Positions 1 through 9,005 of a DNA stretch of 64,000 nt are shown here, in pieces. The position numbers were made by a program, and so were the translations under genes. Below the pieces are notes generated by a model. The model ran no database searches. It saw only the letters and a list, made by a program, of their open reading frames with translations, and was not told the origin of the DNA. How positions within the stretch are numbered: position 1 is the stretch's first letter; every line of letters begins with the position of its first letter. Source of the stretch: Parabacteroides chinchillae (GTDB lineage: Bacteria; Bacteroidota; Bacteroidia; Bacteroidales; Tannerellaceae); assembly GCF_900108035.1 (NCBI RefSeq), contig NZ_FNVS01000009.1, positions 62,001 through 126,000 on the forward strand, in the 5' to 3' direction.

Positions 1-14
1 TTTTGTTCCATTTA

Positions 15-410
15 TCATTTCTTTCCCATCTTCAACTCTATAACAAAGGCTACTATTAATCCTATACCGCCAAAAAGAAGAACAGAAGCACCATAAGCAG
101 TACCAGCCATTTCATTTCTGTACCAATCGTCTGTCCCATTTAACACGAATAAAGTATTCATTATAAATCCTACCAACATTCCCAGCCCAAGACCTGAGAG
201 TAGACATCCTATCTTTAAGCTGCTGAATGAAAAACAAGGAGAATAAGCCGACAAATGCAATTTATCCTCTAAAGAAGACATACCCTGTTTGTCGCTTAAT
301 TTTTCAATAATGGCCATTCGTTCCTTACGGCGTAAAAACAATTCGGACAAGCCATATATCCCGGCAAACACAATACCAACGATCAGCGGAGTTGTAATAA
401 AGTTCATCAT
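15..410 (-). CDS. Small inner-membrane protein, DUF6249-like
   Basis: This 131-residue protein has an N-terminal hydrophobic segment (about residues 5-25), then a basic and polar stretch with RRKER and the EKLSDKQG region. Two more hydrophobic segments lie at about 65-88 and 102-125, and it ends in a short basic tail. The pattern fits the small DUF6249-type membrane proteins of Bacteroidales, whose function is unknown. Two consecutive ATG codons at the start leave the exact start ambiguous by one residue. It lies downstream of, and in the same direction as, the two histidine kinases, after a gap of about 120 bases, so it may be a separate unit. The family name is tentative. Confidence 0.6.
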   Translation of the reverse strand: MMNFITTPLIVGIVFAGIYGLSELFLRRKERMAIIEKLSDKQGMSSLEDKLHLSAYSPCFSFSSLKIGCLLSGLGLGMLVGFIMNTLFVLNGTDDWYRNEMAGTAYGASVLLFGGIGLIVAFVIELKMGKK

Positions 411-530
411 ACCTTTCTCTATTTTAGTAAATAATTTGTTTATCTATTTGACGCAAACAAATTGATTCGGTTACAATTTCTTCTTAAAATTCACTCCGAA
501 ACCAGCAAAAAACTATGACAGACAAAAATG

Positions 531-2666
531 TTACAGTTCCGGGGAAGTTCCTCCACAGGGATGAATAAGAACAAACCGGGCGCCATCAGTATAAGACGAA
601 TCAATAAAAATAGAACCACCTAACCGCTCAGCTATAATACTGCAAATAGATAACCCTAAGCCTGTTCCTGGTTTATAGTCATCTAATTTTTCAAACCGCT
701 TAAATACGGCAGCTTGTTTATCTAAAGGAATACCACACCCCGTATCTGTTACAGTAATTCGGACATTCTGCCCGTCCGCCTCTTGTTTATATGAAAGGTT
801 TATTTCTCCTTCGGTTGTAAATTTTGCGGCATTAGTCAATAAATTGGTTAACAACTGTTGCAAACGTAGAACATCAGTATATACCACAACACTATTTTGA
901 TCAGGAGTAAAAGTAAGCCGGACACCTTCAGGTATACGGTAACGTATACTATCAAGTGCTTTCCTGCAACATTCCAACAAAGAATAACGTTTCATCTTAA
1001 AAGCCATATCTCCTGTTTCCATCTGGGATAAATCCAAAACATCATTAATCAATGTCAATAACAGGTCCGTATTATTCCTGATCACCTTAGAATATTCTTC
1101 CTTTTCTTCAAAACTCGATTCTCCATCTATCAACAAACCCGAAAATCCTACAATTGCATTTAACGGAGTACGTATTTCATGACTCATATTCGCCACAAAA
1201 GTACTTTTCATCTGACTGGCTTCTTCTGCACTATTTCTCTCCTGAATTAACCGGTTTTCCGACTTTAACAATGATTTTTTTTCATGCAGCAATTCATTTT
1301 TAAGACGTTGGGCACGACGAATATAGACATATAACACATAGAGTAGCACCAACAAAATAATAATAACAGACAGTGACAACAGCAGTTGATCTTGTTTATG
1401 GCTCATCCGCTTGTTCGCGTACTCCAATTCGCGACTCTGCGACTCCCGCTCATTTATTTTATGCAAAGTCCGTAGCTGATTTACCTGGCGCAAAAAAGTT
1501 TCTGTATTCTTTGCCTGGTCATAACTATAAATCTCATCATACAAAAACATGACTTCCTTTAGTTTTCCCTGTTCTTTTAAGATATCAGCCTTCAATTGAA
1601 GTTCATCAGGAAGACGTTCTACTTCCAATATTTTGTCTATATAATAAAGGGCTAATACATGATCTTTTGTCGCTTTATAATAAGATGCCTTCGAAAACAA
1701 ATAAACCAATTCTGCATAATCGCCGTCTGTAAATATATTTCCGGCATACACATTTGCGCTATCCAAAGCTTCTTTAGCCCGGTCAATTTTACCTTCACGC
1801 GTATATAAGTCCACACACAAACTATAATATAACCCATATTCCCGTTTAACCGGATATGTATCTCCGATCTCTTCATTCAACTTTTCCTGTTCTTTAATAA
1901 GGGCTAAATATTTATCCGCTATTTGTTCTGCCTGTTCAAACAGGCGAACCCGATAACAAGATTCTAATTGCAAACTAATCATACGTAATTGCATGTCTAA
2001 TTTGTCACTTAATGAAAAATGCAATTGTTCACATTGTTTTTCAGTCATATTATTCAGTAAATCAATACCTTCCTGATATGCAACAACAGCATCGCTATCA
2101 CGGGAAACAGCTCTGTAAATAAGTCCCAGACATTCGGAACTACAAATCAATCCATATTCTTTTTGCTTTTCACTAGCTATACGATATAGCTCCATAGCTT
2201 CTCCCATAGCTGTTTCGTAGTCTTTTTTCCAAATAAGATCTTTACAAGAAAAGCTTTTCGCAATAAACAAAGCCTTGGGATATTCATTATTTCTGTGTGC
2301 AACCGAATCAATCTTACGAATCCAAAACAAAAGGCTATCCCTCTGATCCATTCTATTATAATAATAATTCGATATATTCTCCAATGCATTATATATATCA
2401 GCTTTGGAATCTATTCGTACAGATAAATCATATTGCCGGAGCAGATATTGCAAACGTTCCGGTTTAAAATCATTCAGCTCGGCAAGCCTCTTCAATATAG
2501 GTATACGATTCTGCGGTTTTGATTCTCTTTCCAATATTCGATTCAAACTATCAATTTCCTGCTTAAATTTCTCATTAGCAAATACAGGCAATACAGAAAA
2601 AAAGCTGATACTTAAACACAGCCACAAATTTAACCAATTACGCCTATATATATTATTTGTTATCAT
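531..2666 (-). CDS. TPR-repeat sensor histidine kinase (downstream copy of a tandem pair)
   Basis: This 711-residue protein begins with a signal peptide or membrane anchor (about residues 10-30). A long helical sensor region of TPR-like repeats (about 35-420) follows, then a transmembrane helix at about 430-452, a coiled linker, a HisKA domain and a HATPase_c domain. The phospho-acceptor His is at about residue 496 in the SHEIRTPLNA H-box. The N-box (LLTNAAKF), G1 box (DTGCGI) and G2 box (GTGLGLSI) are intact, so it should be an active kinase. There is no receiver domain and no response regulator beside it. Its start lies two bases after the stop of the upstream kinase gene, which indicates co-transcription. 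The sensor side is expected outside the inner membrane; the signal is unknown. Confidence 0.85.
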   Translation of the reverse strand: MITNNIYRRNWLNLWLCLSISFFSVLPVFANEKFKQEIDSLNRILERESKPQNRIPILKRLAELNDFKPERLQYLLRQYDLSVRIDSKADIYNALENISNYYYNRMDQRDSLLFWIRKIDSVAHRNNEYPKALFIAKSFSCKDLIWKKDYETAMGEAMELYRIASEKQKEYGLICSSECLGLIYRAVSRDSDAVVAYQEGIDLLNNMTEKQCEQLHFSLSDKLDMQLRMISLQLESCYRVRLFEQAEQIADKYLALIKEQEKLNEEIGDTYPVKREYGLYYSLCVDLYTREGKIDRAKEALDSANVYAGNIFTDGDYAELVYLFSKASYYKATKDHVLALYYIDKILEVERLPDELQLKADILKEQGKLKEVMFLYDEIYSYDQAKNTETFLRQVNQLRTLHKINERESQSRELEYANKRMSHKQDQLLLSLSVIIILLVLLYVLYVYIRRAQRLKNELLHEKKSLLKSENRLIQERNSAEEASQMKSTFVANMSHEIRTPLNAIVGFSGLLIDGESSFEEKEEYSKVIRNNTDLLLTLINDVLDLSQMETGDMAFKMKRYSLLECCRKALDSIRYRIPEGVRLTFTPDQNSVVVYTDVLRLQQLLTNLLTNAAKFTTEGEINLSYKQEADGQNVRITVTDTGCGIPLDKQAAVFKRFEKLDDYKPGTGLGLSICSIIAERLGGSIFIDSSYTDGARFVLIHPCGGTSPEL

Positions 2667-2668
2667 AC

Positions 2669-4744
2669 TCAGGAATTCATTATAACAGGGTGGACAAAAA
2701 TAAAACGGGCACCTTCCGTGTAATCCGGATCAACATAAAGTTGTCCTCCTAATTTTGTGGCTATCAACCAACATATAGGCAACCCTAATCCGGTTCCCTG
2801 AGCAAAATCATTCAATTTTTCAAAACGCTCAAATACTAAACCTTGCTTCTCTATAGGTATTCCACATCCCGTATCAGTAACTATAAAACGAATTATTTGC
2901 TTTTCTTCTGATATTTCTATCGAAAGATTTATTTCTCCCTTAGTTGTAAACTTTGAAGCGTTAAGCAACAATTTATTCAATAGTTGACGAATGCGATTCA
3001 TGTCAGTTTTTAATTCAAAGGACTCCACGGAGGAAGTAAACGTTAATTGCACCCCATCTGAAACTTTATCCTTTATATATTCAAATACTTCCCTGCAACA
3101 AGAAACTATGTCGCAAAAGGTAAATGAAAAACGGAAATTTGCAGATTCTAAGCAGGACAAATCAAGAACATCATTCACTAAATTCATTAATATTTCCGAA
3201 TTCTTACCAATAATAGCTGCAAACTCCATCCGATCTCCTTCACTATAATTATTTTCAGCCATAAGCTCGGAAAAGCCAACTATCGCATTTAGCGGAGTAC
3301 GTACCTCATGACTAATATTGGCAATAAACGCGCTTTTTTGCCGATTGGCTTTTTCAGCTTCTTCTTTAGCCATCTGTAATAATTTTTCAGAAGCCACCAA
3401 AGAATCTTTTTCACACAACAATTCATCCTTTAAGCGGCAAGTCCGCCGGTAATACCGGATAAGAAAATAAAGCACTAATAATAAAATGATAACAAACAAA
3501 ACAGATATAAACAATAATCGTTGTTTTATCAAAATCTGTTCATTCTGATACAGCAAAGCACTCTCCTGTTCATTTTGATCGTTTAAATCATTTAAAATAC
3601 GGAGTTGTTTTATCTGGCGATTAAATGCATCATTACTAATTACGGAATTGTTCTTTAGCAATTCTTCATAAACAGCCATTGCTTTTTTTATCTGACCATC
3701 AGCCCTCAAAACATCCACCTTTCTTTTCTGCATTTCCAAATCCAAATTCAGTGCCAAAGCATTGTCTATTGCTTTCAAAGCCAGGGCCGCGTTGTTTATT
3801 TTCTGATAATACATAGCCTTGGCTCTATAGTAGACATATCTCACCCATTCATCTGTTTCCGATTCGATAGTTTTTGTTGCTTCGCCTAATGCTTTTTCAG
3901 CTTTATTTAATTGACCGGAGACTGTATACAATTCGACATAATACGAATTGATTAATCCCGAATGCCAGCGCATCGGATATGTAATACCTATAGCTTTATA
4001 TTTTTGTTGTTCATCTTTGTAGATGTTCTGATATTTTTTCAACAAATCCTCTGACTCTTCAATGTCATTCATACGCAAAGACGAGACGAGCATATCAGAC
4101 AAATACTGCATAAAAAAGCCACGCTGAATACTTCTATTTTCCCATTGCAAACCCTCCCTAAAGACATTCACAGCCTCTCTATCACGCTTAACTGCCTGAT
4201 ATATCAGTCCTAAATTCTGTTTTGAGCACATAAAGCCAAATGCATACTTCTCTTTTTCGGCACGTGCAAACTGCAATAGGGCTTCGTTCATTGCTAACTC
4301 ATAATTAGCCTCCGACAAATATTTCCTACATATAAGATTACCGACTTTGAAAAAGGCTTCAGGATATTTTTGTTTTGCCAAGCATAAAGAATCCAACTGC
4401 TTTTTCCAATATATCAAACTATCAGAAACAGATAAATTATAATAATAACGGCACATTCCGGCTATTGCATCATATACAATTCCTGTAGAATCTATCTTAT
4501 TGGCAACATCTATAATCTGCTTCAAATAGGCAATCTCTTCAGGTTGCTGCCAATACTGATTAACTAATATTTTTAAAACCGGGATTTTTTCGGCATCAGT
4601 AACACAATTCTTTAGTGCCACATCAAGGCTATCCTTTGTTGTTTGACCAGGAATAACTTGCGCCTTCATCTGCGTGCCACAAAACAAATGGACAAATACA
4701 AAAATAAAGATATATATATAAACAAACGAACGCGTAGTTTTCAT
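2669..4744 (-). CDS. TPR-repeat sensor histidine kinase (upstream copy of a tandem pair)
   Basis: This 691-residue kinase is a paralogue of the gene that follows and has the same architecture. It has an N-terminal signal or anchor, a TPR-like helical sensor region, a membrane helix at about 412-434, HisKA with His at about residue 479 (SHEVRTPLNA), and HATPase_c with NKLLLNASKF, DTGCGI and GTGLGLPI motifs. It ends at the catalytic core and has no receiver or DNA-binding domain, so its partner regulator must be encoded elsewhere. A Bacteroidetes-type promoter lies just upstream on the minus strand. The two copies look like an old tandem duplication, because the sensor regions have diverged more than the kinase cores. 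Confidence 0.85.
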   Translation of the reverse strand: MKTTRSFVYIYIFIFVFVHLFCGTQMKAQVIPGQTTKDSLDVALKNCVTDAEKIPVLKILVNQYWQQPEEIAYLKQIIDVANKIDSTGIVYDAIAGMCRYYYNLSVSDSLIYWKKQLDSLCLAKQKYPEAFFKVGNLICRKYLSEANYELAMNEALLQFARAEKEKYAFGFMCSKQNLGLIYQAVKRDREAVNVFREGLQWENRSIQRGFFMQYLSDMLVSSLRMNDIEESEDLLKKYQNIYKDEQQKYKAIGITYPMRWHSGLINSYYVELYTVSGQLNKAEKALGEATKTIESETDEWVRYVYYRAKAMYYQKINNAALALKAIDNALALNLDLEMQKRKVDVLRADGQIKKAMAVYEELLKNNSVISNDAFNRQIKQLRILNDLNDQNEQESALLYQNEQILIKQRLLFISVLFVIILLLVLYFLIRYYRRTCRLKDELLCEKDSLVASEKLLQMAKEEAEKANRQKSAFIANISHEVRTPLNAIVGFSELMAENNYSEGDRMEFAAIIGKNSEILMNLVNDVLDLSCLESANFRFSFTFCDIVSCCREVFEYIKDKVSDGVQLTFTSSVESFELKTDMNRIRQLLNKLLLNASKFTTKGEINLSIEISEEKQIIRFIVTDTGCGIPIEKQGLVFERFEKLNDFAQGTGLGLPICWLIATKLGGQLYVDPDYTEGARFIFVHPVIMNS

Positions 4745-4763
4745 GCTTTCCTCTTAAAGCAAA

Positions 4764-4796
4764 CAAACATACGAATTTATTCAGAATTGATTCAAA
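4764..4796 (-). promoter_or_regulatory. Promoter of the tandem histidine kinase genes
   Basis: On the minus strand a TAtgTTTG -7 box (4764-4771) is preceded, 21 bases upstream, by TTTG (4793-4796), matching the Bacteroidetes consensus. It lies about 20 bases before the ATG of the first kinase. Confidence 0.5.
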
Positions 4797-4966
4797 CAAA
4801 TGGTTATATTTTTTCACGAAACTTCGTAAAAATAAAGATGTTCCAGAATCACCTTCAAACTTGTCATTCTGGCCTGATACAACCCAACAGTACTCAATTT
4901 AATCTGCACACACTATAAAAATAGGACATTAGACATAAACTCATTCTTTTTTCATTCGAAAAACAC

Positions 4967-4995
4967 TTGGGTATCAGAAAAAAGCATTACCTTTG
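4967..4995 (+). promoter_or_regulatory. rpsA promoter
   Basis: A perfect -7 box, TACCTTTG (4988-4995), is preceded by TTG at 4967-4969 with an 18-base spacer. This leaves a 5' leader of about 70 bases before rpsA. The intergenic stretch 4745-5070 holds this promoter and the divergent kinase promoter; I see no gene in it. Confidence 0.75.
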
Positions 4996-5070
4996 CCCCG
5001 ATTTTTTGAGAAATGACAACATAATGTCTAACTTACTAATTAAAACAAACTTAGTATTAACAATTAAAGA

Positions 5071-6864
5071 ATGGAAAATTTAAAGAACATTCAGCCGGTT
5101 GACGATTTCAACTGGGATGCCTTTGAACAAGGTGAGTCTTACGGTGACGTAAGCAAGGACGATCTTGTAAAAACGTATGATGAGACCCTGAACACTGTAA
5201 AGGACAAAGAAGTGGTTATGGGTACTGTTACTGCAATGAACAAACGCGAAGTTGTAGTTAACATTGGCTTTAAATCTGACGGAGTTGTTCCAATGTCGGA
5301 ATTCCGTTACAATCCGGATTTGAAGATCGGCGACGAAGTAGAAGTTTACATCGAAAGCCAGGAAGACAAAAAAGGACAATTAATCCTTTCACACAAGAAA
5401 GCACGTGCTACACGTTCTTGGGATCGTGTTAACGAAGCTCTTGAAAAAGACGAAATCATTAAGGGTTACATTAAGTGTCGTACAAAAGGCGGTATGATCG
5501 TTGATGTATTCGGTATCGAAGCATTCTTGCCGGGTTCTCAGATCGATGTTAAGCCTATCCGCGACTACGATGTATTTGTTGGTAAGACAATGGAATTCAA
5601 GATTGTTAAAATCAATCAGGAATTCAAGAATGTTGTTGTATCTCACAAAGCTCTTATCGAAGCAGAACTTGAACAACAGAAGAAAGACATTATCTCTAAA
5701 CTGGAAAAAGGACAGGTATTGGAAGGTACCGTTAAAAACATCACTTCTTACGGTGTATTCATCGACTTGGGTGGCGTAGACGGTTTGATCCATATCACAG
5801 ACCTTTCTTGGGGTCGTGTTTCTCATCCGGAAGAAATCGTACAGTTGGATCAGAAGATCAATGTTGTTATCTTGGATTTCGACGACGAAAAGAAACGTAT
5901 TGCTTTAGGCTTGAAACAACTTACTCCACATCCTTGGGATGCTTTGGATGCTAACTTGAAGGTTGGCGACAAAGTAAAAGGTAAAGTTGTTGTTATGGCC
6001 GACTACGGTGCATTCATCGAAATTGCTCCGGGCGTAGAAGGTTTGATCCACGTATCTGAAATGTCTTGGACTCAGCACTTGCGTAGCGCTCAGGACTTCA
6101 TGAAAGTTGGTGACGAAATCGAGGCTGTTATCTTAACACTAGACCGCGACGAACGCAAGATGTCTTTGGGTATCAAACAGCTTAAAGCTGATCCATGGGA
6201 AGATATCGAATCTCGTTTCCCTGTTGGTTCACGCCACACAGCTAAGGTTCGCAACTTCACTAACTTCGGCGTATTTGTTGAAATCGAAGAAGGTGTTGAC
6301 GGCTTGATCCATATCTCCGACTTATCTTGGACTAAGAAAATCAAACATCCGTCTGAATTTACTCAGATCGGTTCAGAAATTGAAGTCCAGGTACTTGAAA
6401 TCGACAAAGAAAACCGTCGTTTGAGCTTAGGTCATAAGCAATTGGAAGAAAATCCTTGGGATGTATTCGAAACTATCTTCACAGTAGGTTCAATCCACGA
6501 AGGTACAATTATCGAAGTTCTTGATAAGGGTGCTGTAGTTTCTTTACCTTACGGCGTAGAAGGTTTCGCAACTCCGAAACATTTGGTAAAAGAAGACGGT
6601 TCGCAGGCTGTAGTAGACGAAAAGCTCCAGTTCAAGGTAATCGAATTCAACAAGGAAGCTAAGCGTATCATTCTTTCTCACAGCCGCATCTTCGAAGATG
6701 AACAAAAGGGTGCAAAGAAAGAAGGAGCTGCTGACAAAAAATCATCAGCAAAACGCAACAAAAAAGAAGAAGATTCAGCAATGGTAACCGGTTCTGTTGA
6801 AAAGACAACACTGGGGGACATTGAAGAACTTGCAGCTTTGAAAGAAAAATTGTCTGGTAAATAA
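5071..6864 (+). CDS. rpsA: 30S ribosomal protein S1
   Basis: This 597-residue protein contains six S1 RNA-binding (OB-fold) repeats. They are recognisable from GTVTAMNKREVVVNIG near residue 50, IKGYIKCRTKGG near 130, and four more with the typical G.V..dyGaFv.i..GveGLIHisdlSW pattern between about 215 and 540. The C-terminal tail (about 545-597) is charged and lysine-rich. S1 binds mRNA and helps initiate translation on the small ribosomal subunit, which may matter more in Bacteroidetes because they rarely use Shine-Dalgarno pairing. The gene has its own promoter and ends at a strong hairpin terminator. Codon use is that of a highly expressed gene. Confidence 0.97.
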   Translation: MENLKNIQPVDDFNWDAFEQGESYGDVSKDDLVKTYDETLNTVKDKEVVMGTVTAMNKREVVVNIGFKSDGVVPMSEFRYNPDLKIGDEVEVYIESQEDKKGQLILSHKKARATRSWDRVNEALEKDEIIKGYIKCRTKGGMIVDVFGIEAFLPGSQIDVKPIRDYDVFVGKTMEFKIVKINQEFKNVVVSHKALIEAELEQQKKDIISKLEKGQVLEGTVKNITSYGVFIDLGGVDGLIHITDLSWGRVSHPEEIVQLDQKINVVILDFDDEKKRIALGLKQLTPHPWDALDANLKVGDKVKGKVVVMADYGAFIEIAPGVEGLIHVSEMSWTQHLRSAQDFMKVGDEIEAVILTLDRDERKMSLGIKQLKADPWEDIESRFPVGSRHTAKVRNFTNFGVFVEIEEGVDGLIHISDLSWTKKIKHPSEFTQIGSEIEVQVLEIDKENRRLSLGHKQLEENPWDVFETIFTVGSIHEGTIIEVLDKGAVVSLPYGVEGFATPKHLVKEDGSQAVVDEKLQFKVIEFNKEAKRIILSHSRIFEDEQKGAKKEGAADKKSSAKRNKKEEDSAMVTGSVEKTTLGDIEELAALKEKLSGK

Positions 6865-6885
6865 TCGACAACTTTCAATATAAAC

Positions 6886-6927
6886 AAGAGCGGCAGGTTA
6901 ATTATAACCAGCCGCTCTTTCTTTATC
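6886..6927 (+). terminator. Terminator after rpsA (possibly bidirectional)
   Basis: A 9-bp arm AAGAGCGGC (6886-6894) pairs with GCCGCTCTT (6911-6919), and a second inner stem GGTTA/TAACC sits inside it. The hairpin is followed by TTTCTTTAT. The convergent small gene ending at 6923 could use the same hairpin. Confidence 0.85.
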
Positions 6928-7189
6928 TGGCATCTTTATCTTTCAATTCACGTCCTTGTTCCTTCTCTCCATAATAATCATAGCTTTCATCAATATGAAG
7001 CAAACGATTTATCTTATGCCGCTTATTTAAATCGACAAAATAAGATTCCACCACTTTATATAAATTAAAACCATCTGTAGAACCGGCAGCTAAACTCAGT
7101 TTCTCTATTAGCTCCTCTACGGCTTTATGAATTTCATTCTTGTTCACCAAATGAAACTCATTATTATGTACCAAAGGTTTGCTATTCAT
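6923..7189 (-). CDS. Small protein of unknown function
   Basis: This 88-residue, charged and soluble protein has no signal peptide or membrane segment. It is mostly helical, with VNKNEIHKAVEELIEKL near residue 15 and an acidic, tyrosine-rich stretch near 65-75. I do not recognise a family. It lies between rpsA and tRNA-Pro, convergent with rpsA, and before insertion of the element it would have followed aroB and the tRNA gene in the same direction. Its length and the absence of a competing frame suggest a real gene, but function cannot be assigned. Confidence 0.5.
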   Translation of the reverse strand: MNSKPLVHNNEFHLVNKNEIHKAVEELIEKLSLAAGSTDGFNLYKVVESYFVDLNKRHKINRLLHIDESYDYYGEKEQGRELKDKDAR

Positions 7190-7312
7190 AAGGCTTATTT
7201 TTAAGTTATTCTATCTTTATAACCACCCATTCATGTGATATGTTTTAAAGATATCGATAATACCAAAAGAACAGCAAGAACAACTTGTGTGCAAGAAATT
7301 AGAGAAAACAAA

Positions 7313-7346
7313 AAAAGGAATTAAGTTTACCAACTTAATTCCTTTT
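7313..7346 (-). terminator. Terminator of tRNA-Pro
   Basis: A 13-bp perfect stem (7313-7325 with 7334-7346) has an 8-base loop and, on the minus strand, is followed by a run of T. It lies just beyond the 3' end of the tRNA gene. Confidence 0.8.
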
Positions 7347-7356
7347 ACTCAGCAGG

Positions 7357-7431
7357 TCGGGATGACTGGATTCGAACCAGCGACCACACGCCCCCCAGAC
7401 GCGTACTCTAACCGGGCTGAGCTACATCCCG
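7357..7431 (-). tRNA. tRNA-Pro (anticodon GGG)
   Basis: Read on the minus strand, the 75-base gene has the acceptor pair CGGGATG/CATCCCG with discriminator A, a D-arm (GCTC...GAGT), an anticodon loop CTGGGGG giving anticodon GGG, and the T-arm GCTGG-TTCGAAT-CCAGT. No CCA is encoded. The 5' half, from the anticodon onward, is part of the 61-bp repeat that bounds the mobile element. The gene is intact on the left side of the element, but everything upstream of its -7 region is element DNA. Confidence 0.95.
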
Positions 7432-7452
7432 CTTTATTTTTACGGGTGCAAA
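7392..7452. repeat. attL: 61-bp direct repeat at the tRNA-Pro end of the integrated element
   Basis: Bases 7392-7452 are identical to 33566-33626. The repeat covers the anticodon loop and 5' half of tRNA-Pro, about 17 bases of leader, and the last bases of the tRNA -7 promoter box. Sequence diverges immediately outside on both sides (six C versus TTCCCCC on one side, AAATAG versus AAAGGT on the other). The distance between copies gives an element of 26,174 bp. Confidence 0.92.
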
Positions 7453-7479
7453 AATAGAGTATTATACGGGATTTTACAA
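7449..7479 (-). promoter_or_regulatory. Element-supplied replacement promoter for tRNA-Pro
   Basis: On the minus strand TATTTTTG (7449-7456) forms a -7 box whose TTTG end is inside the att repeat while its TA start is element DNA. A TTG (7477-7479) lies 20 bases upstream, wholly within the element. It fits the Bacteroidetes promoter pattern and is placed at the same distance from the tRNA as the original promoter now stranded at attR. Confidence 0.65.
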
Positions 7480-7603
7480 GTTTTCCCCTCCATTTTTACA
7501 GAAATTTGTTCCCCATCATCTAGAATAAAGAATAAAACACTGGTTAATAAATACTTAACACATATAAAGGTCTCTATTCTATTATCCTCGCTATCACTTA
7601 TTA

Positions 7604-7623
7604 TTTTAGGAATGTTTTAGGAA
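7604..7623. repeat. Direct repeat TTTTAGGAA x2, possible integrase or Xis site
   Basis: TTTTAGGAA occurs at 7604-7612 and 7615-7623, 11 bases apart, so both copies face the same side of the helix. They lie between attL and the integrase gene, where arm-type or excisionase sites are expected. The rest of 7457-7712 is AT-rich with no gene that I can see. Confidence 0.35.
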
Positions 7624-7712
7624 AGAATTCATACGATTTCAAATTGTTAATAATTGCTAATCAAGAGTAAGAACTATAACCTACTTTTGGTGATAAAGAC
7701 AAAGCATCCATC

Positions 7713-7720
7713 TATTTTTG
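7713..7720 (+). promoter_or_regulatory. Likely -7 box of the integrase gene
   Basis: TATTTTTG at 7713-7720 matches TAnnTTTG and lies 16 bases before the integrase ATG. The matching -33 element is poor (TTTTGG about 23 bases upstream), which would suit a weak or regulated promoter. Confidence 0.45.
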
Positions 7721-7736
7721 TAATAAAAAAAAGTTT

Positions 7737-9005
7737 ATGGCTTCATTTAAGTTAGTGCTTCATAAGCCAAATAAGAGAAAAGACGGTACTTATCCCATCT
7801 CTTTACGGATAATAAAAAATATGAGAACTAAATATTTTAATTTAGGTCTTTACACGACAATAGAAGAATGGGATGAACATGCTGAACGTTTCAAACAGGA
7901 CAAAAAGATATGTCCTATGTATAAGGAGTATAATGCAAGATTATTAGAATTGCAAGCACGGGCACAAGCTCTTGAAATTAATTTTGACAGAGAAGGTATC
8001 GATTGGACTTTGGAACAATTCAAAAATGCCTTCTTTCATAAAACTAAACAAGGAAAGTTTATAGAATATACAAATAAATGTATTAATGATATGAAGGGAA
8101 CAGGACATATTGGAAATGCGAAAGTATGGGAAAGCTCTATCTACAATTTAAGTTTATATGATAAACGATTAAAGTCAAGGTTACTATCCGAAATTGACAT
8201 TAAATATGTGAATAACTACAATATTTTTATGGAAAAAAAGGGATGGTGTGGAAATACAAGAAAACATAATATAAAAACATTGAGAGCCATTTTAAACAAA
8301 GCGATACAAGAAAAAGAATGCTCACCTAATAATTATCCTTTTGGGAAAGGTGGGTTTTGTGTTTCAGCTTTAGGAGAAGAAACACGTAAAAGATTTTTAT
8401 CCGAAGAATCTCTATCCAAATTAATGAATACACAATCAAAGTCAATATCCAAAGAAATAGCACGTAGGCTATTTATATTTTCTTATTTGTGTTATGGTAT
8501 GAGTTTTATTGACATGGCTAATATCAAAAAAGAAAATATAATATTTGAAGGAGGTAAAGAGTATATAATGTATAAGCGACAGAAAACCGAACATTGTAAA
8601 GGTTCTAAGTATATTAAAATATTGATGAGTGACGATATTAAAGTATTAATAAAGTGGTTTACTGAAAACACCAATCTAATCGGGAAGTATTTATTACCAG
8701 TCGTAACTATTAACTATACAGGAGAGAAACTGTATGAGCATCAAAGAAGACGATTAGCCAAATATAATAGCAATTTAAAAAAATTAGGAGAAGAATTGGA
8801 TATTCCGGAAAAGTTGACAAGTTATGTAAGCCGTCATTCTATGGCTATGAGTTTACAAAAGGATGGAACTCCTAGGGAAGTAATCAGTCAGATTATGGGA
8901 CATAAAGATCTGAGCACAACTAATACATATTTAGACAGTTTCAGTAATGATGTAATTGAAAAAGCAACAAATAAATCACTATATAAAAATAAAATAGTAT
9001 TATGA
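7737..9005 (+). CDS. Tyrosine-type site-specific recombinase (integrase of the outer element)
   Basis: This 422-residue protein has an N-terminal arm-binding region (about 1-90), a SAM-like core-binding domain (about 95-200) and a C-terminal catalytic domain (about 215-415). Visible catalytic features are RHS (in TSYVSRHSMA), MGHKDLSTT and the nucleophile Tyr at about residue 398 (TYLDSF). The usual first Arg is absent: the box reads CYGMSFIDM, as in the IntDOT-like recombinases of Bacteroidetes. It lies just inside attL and should catalyse integration into tRNA-Pro and, with the next gene, excision. The stop overlaps the next start as ATGA. Very AT-rich codon use. Confidence 0.92.
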   Translation: MASFKLVLHKPNKRKDGTYPISLRIIKNMRTKYFNLGLYTTIEEWDEHAERFKQDKKICPMYKEYNARLLELQARAQALEINFDREGIDWTLEQFKNAFFHKTKQGKFIEYTNKCINDMKGTGHIGNAKVWESSIYNLSLYDKRLKSRLLSEIDIKYVNNYNIFMEKKGWCGNTRKHNIKTLRAILNKAIQEKECSPNNYPFGKGGFCVSALGEETRKRFLSEESLSKLMNTQSKSISKEIARRLFIFSYLCYGMSFIDMANIKKENIIFEGGKEYIMYKRQKTEHCKGSKYIKILMSDDIKVLIKWFTENTNLIGKYLLPVVTINYTGEKLYEHQRRRLAKYNSNLKKLGEELDIPEKLTSYVSRHSMAMSLQKDGTPREVISQIMGHKDLSTTNTYLDSFSNDVIEKATNKSLYKNKIVL

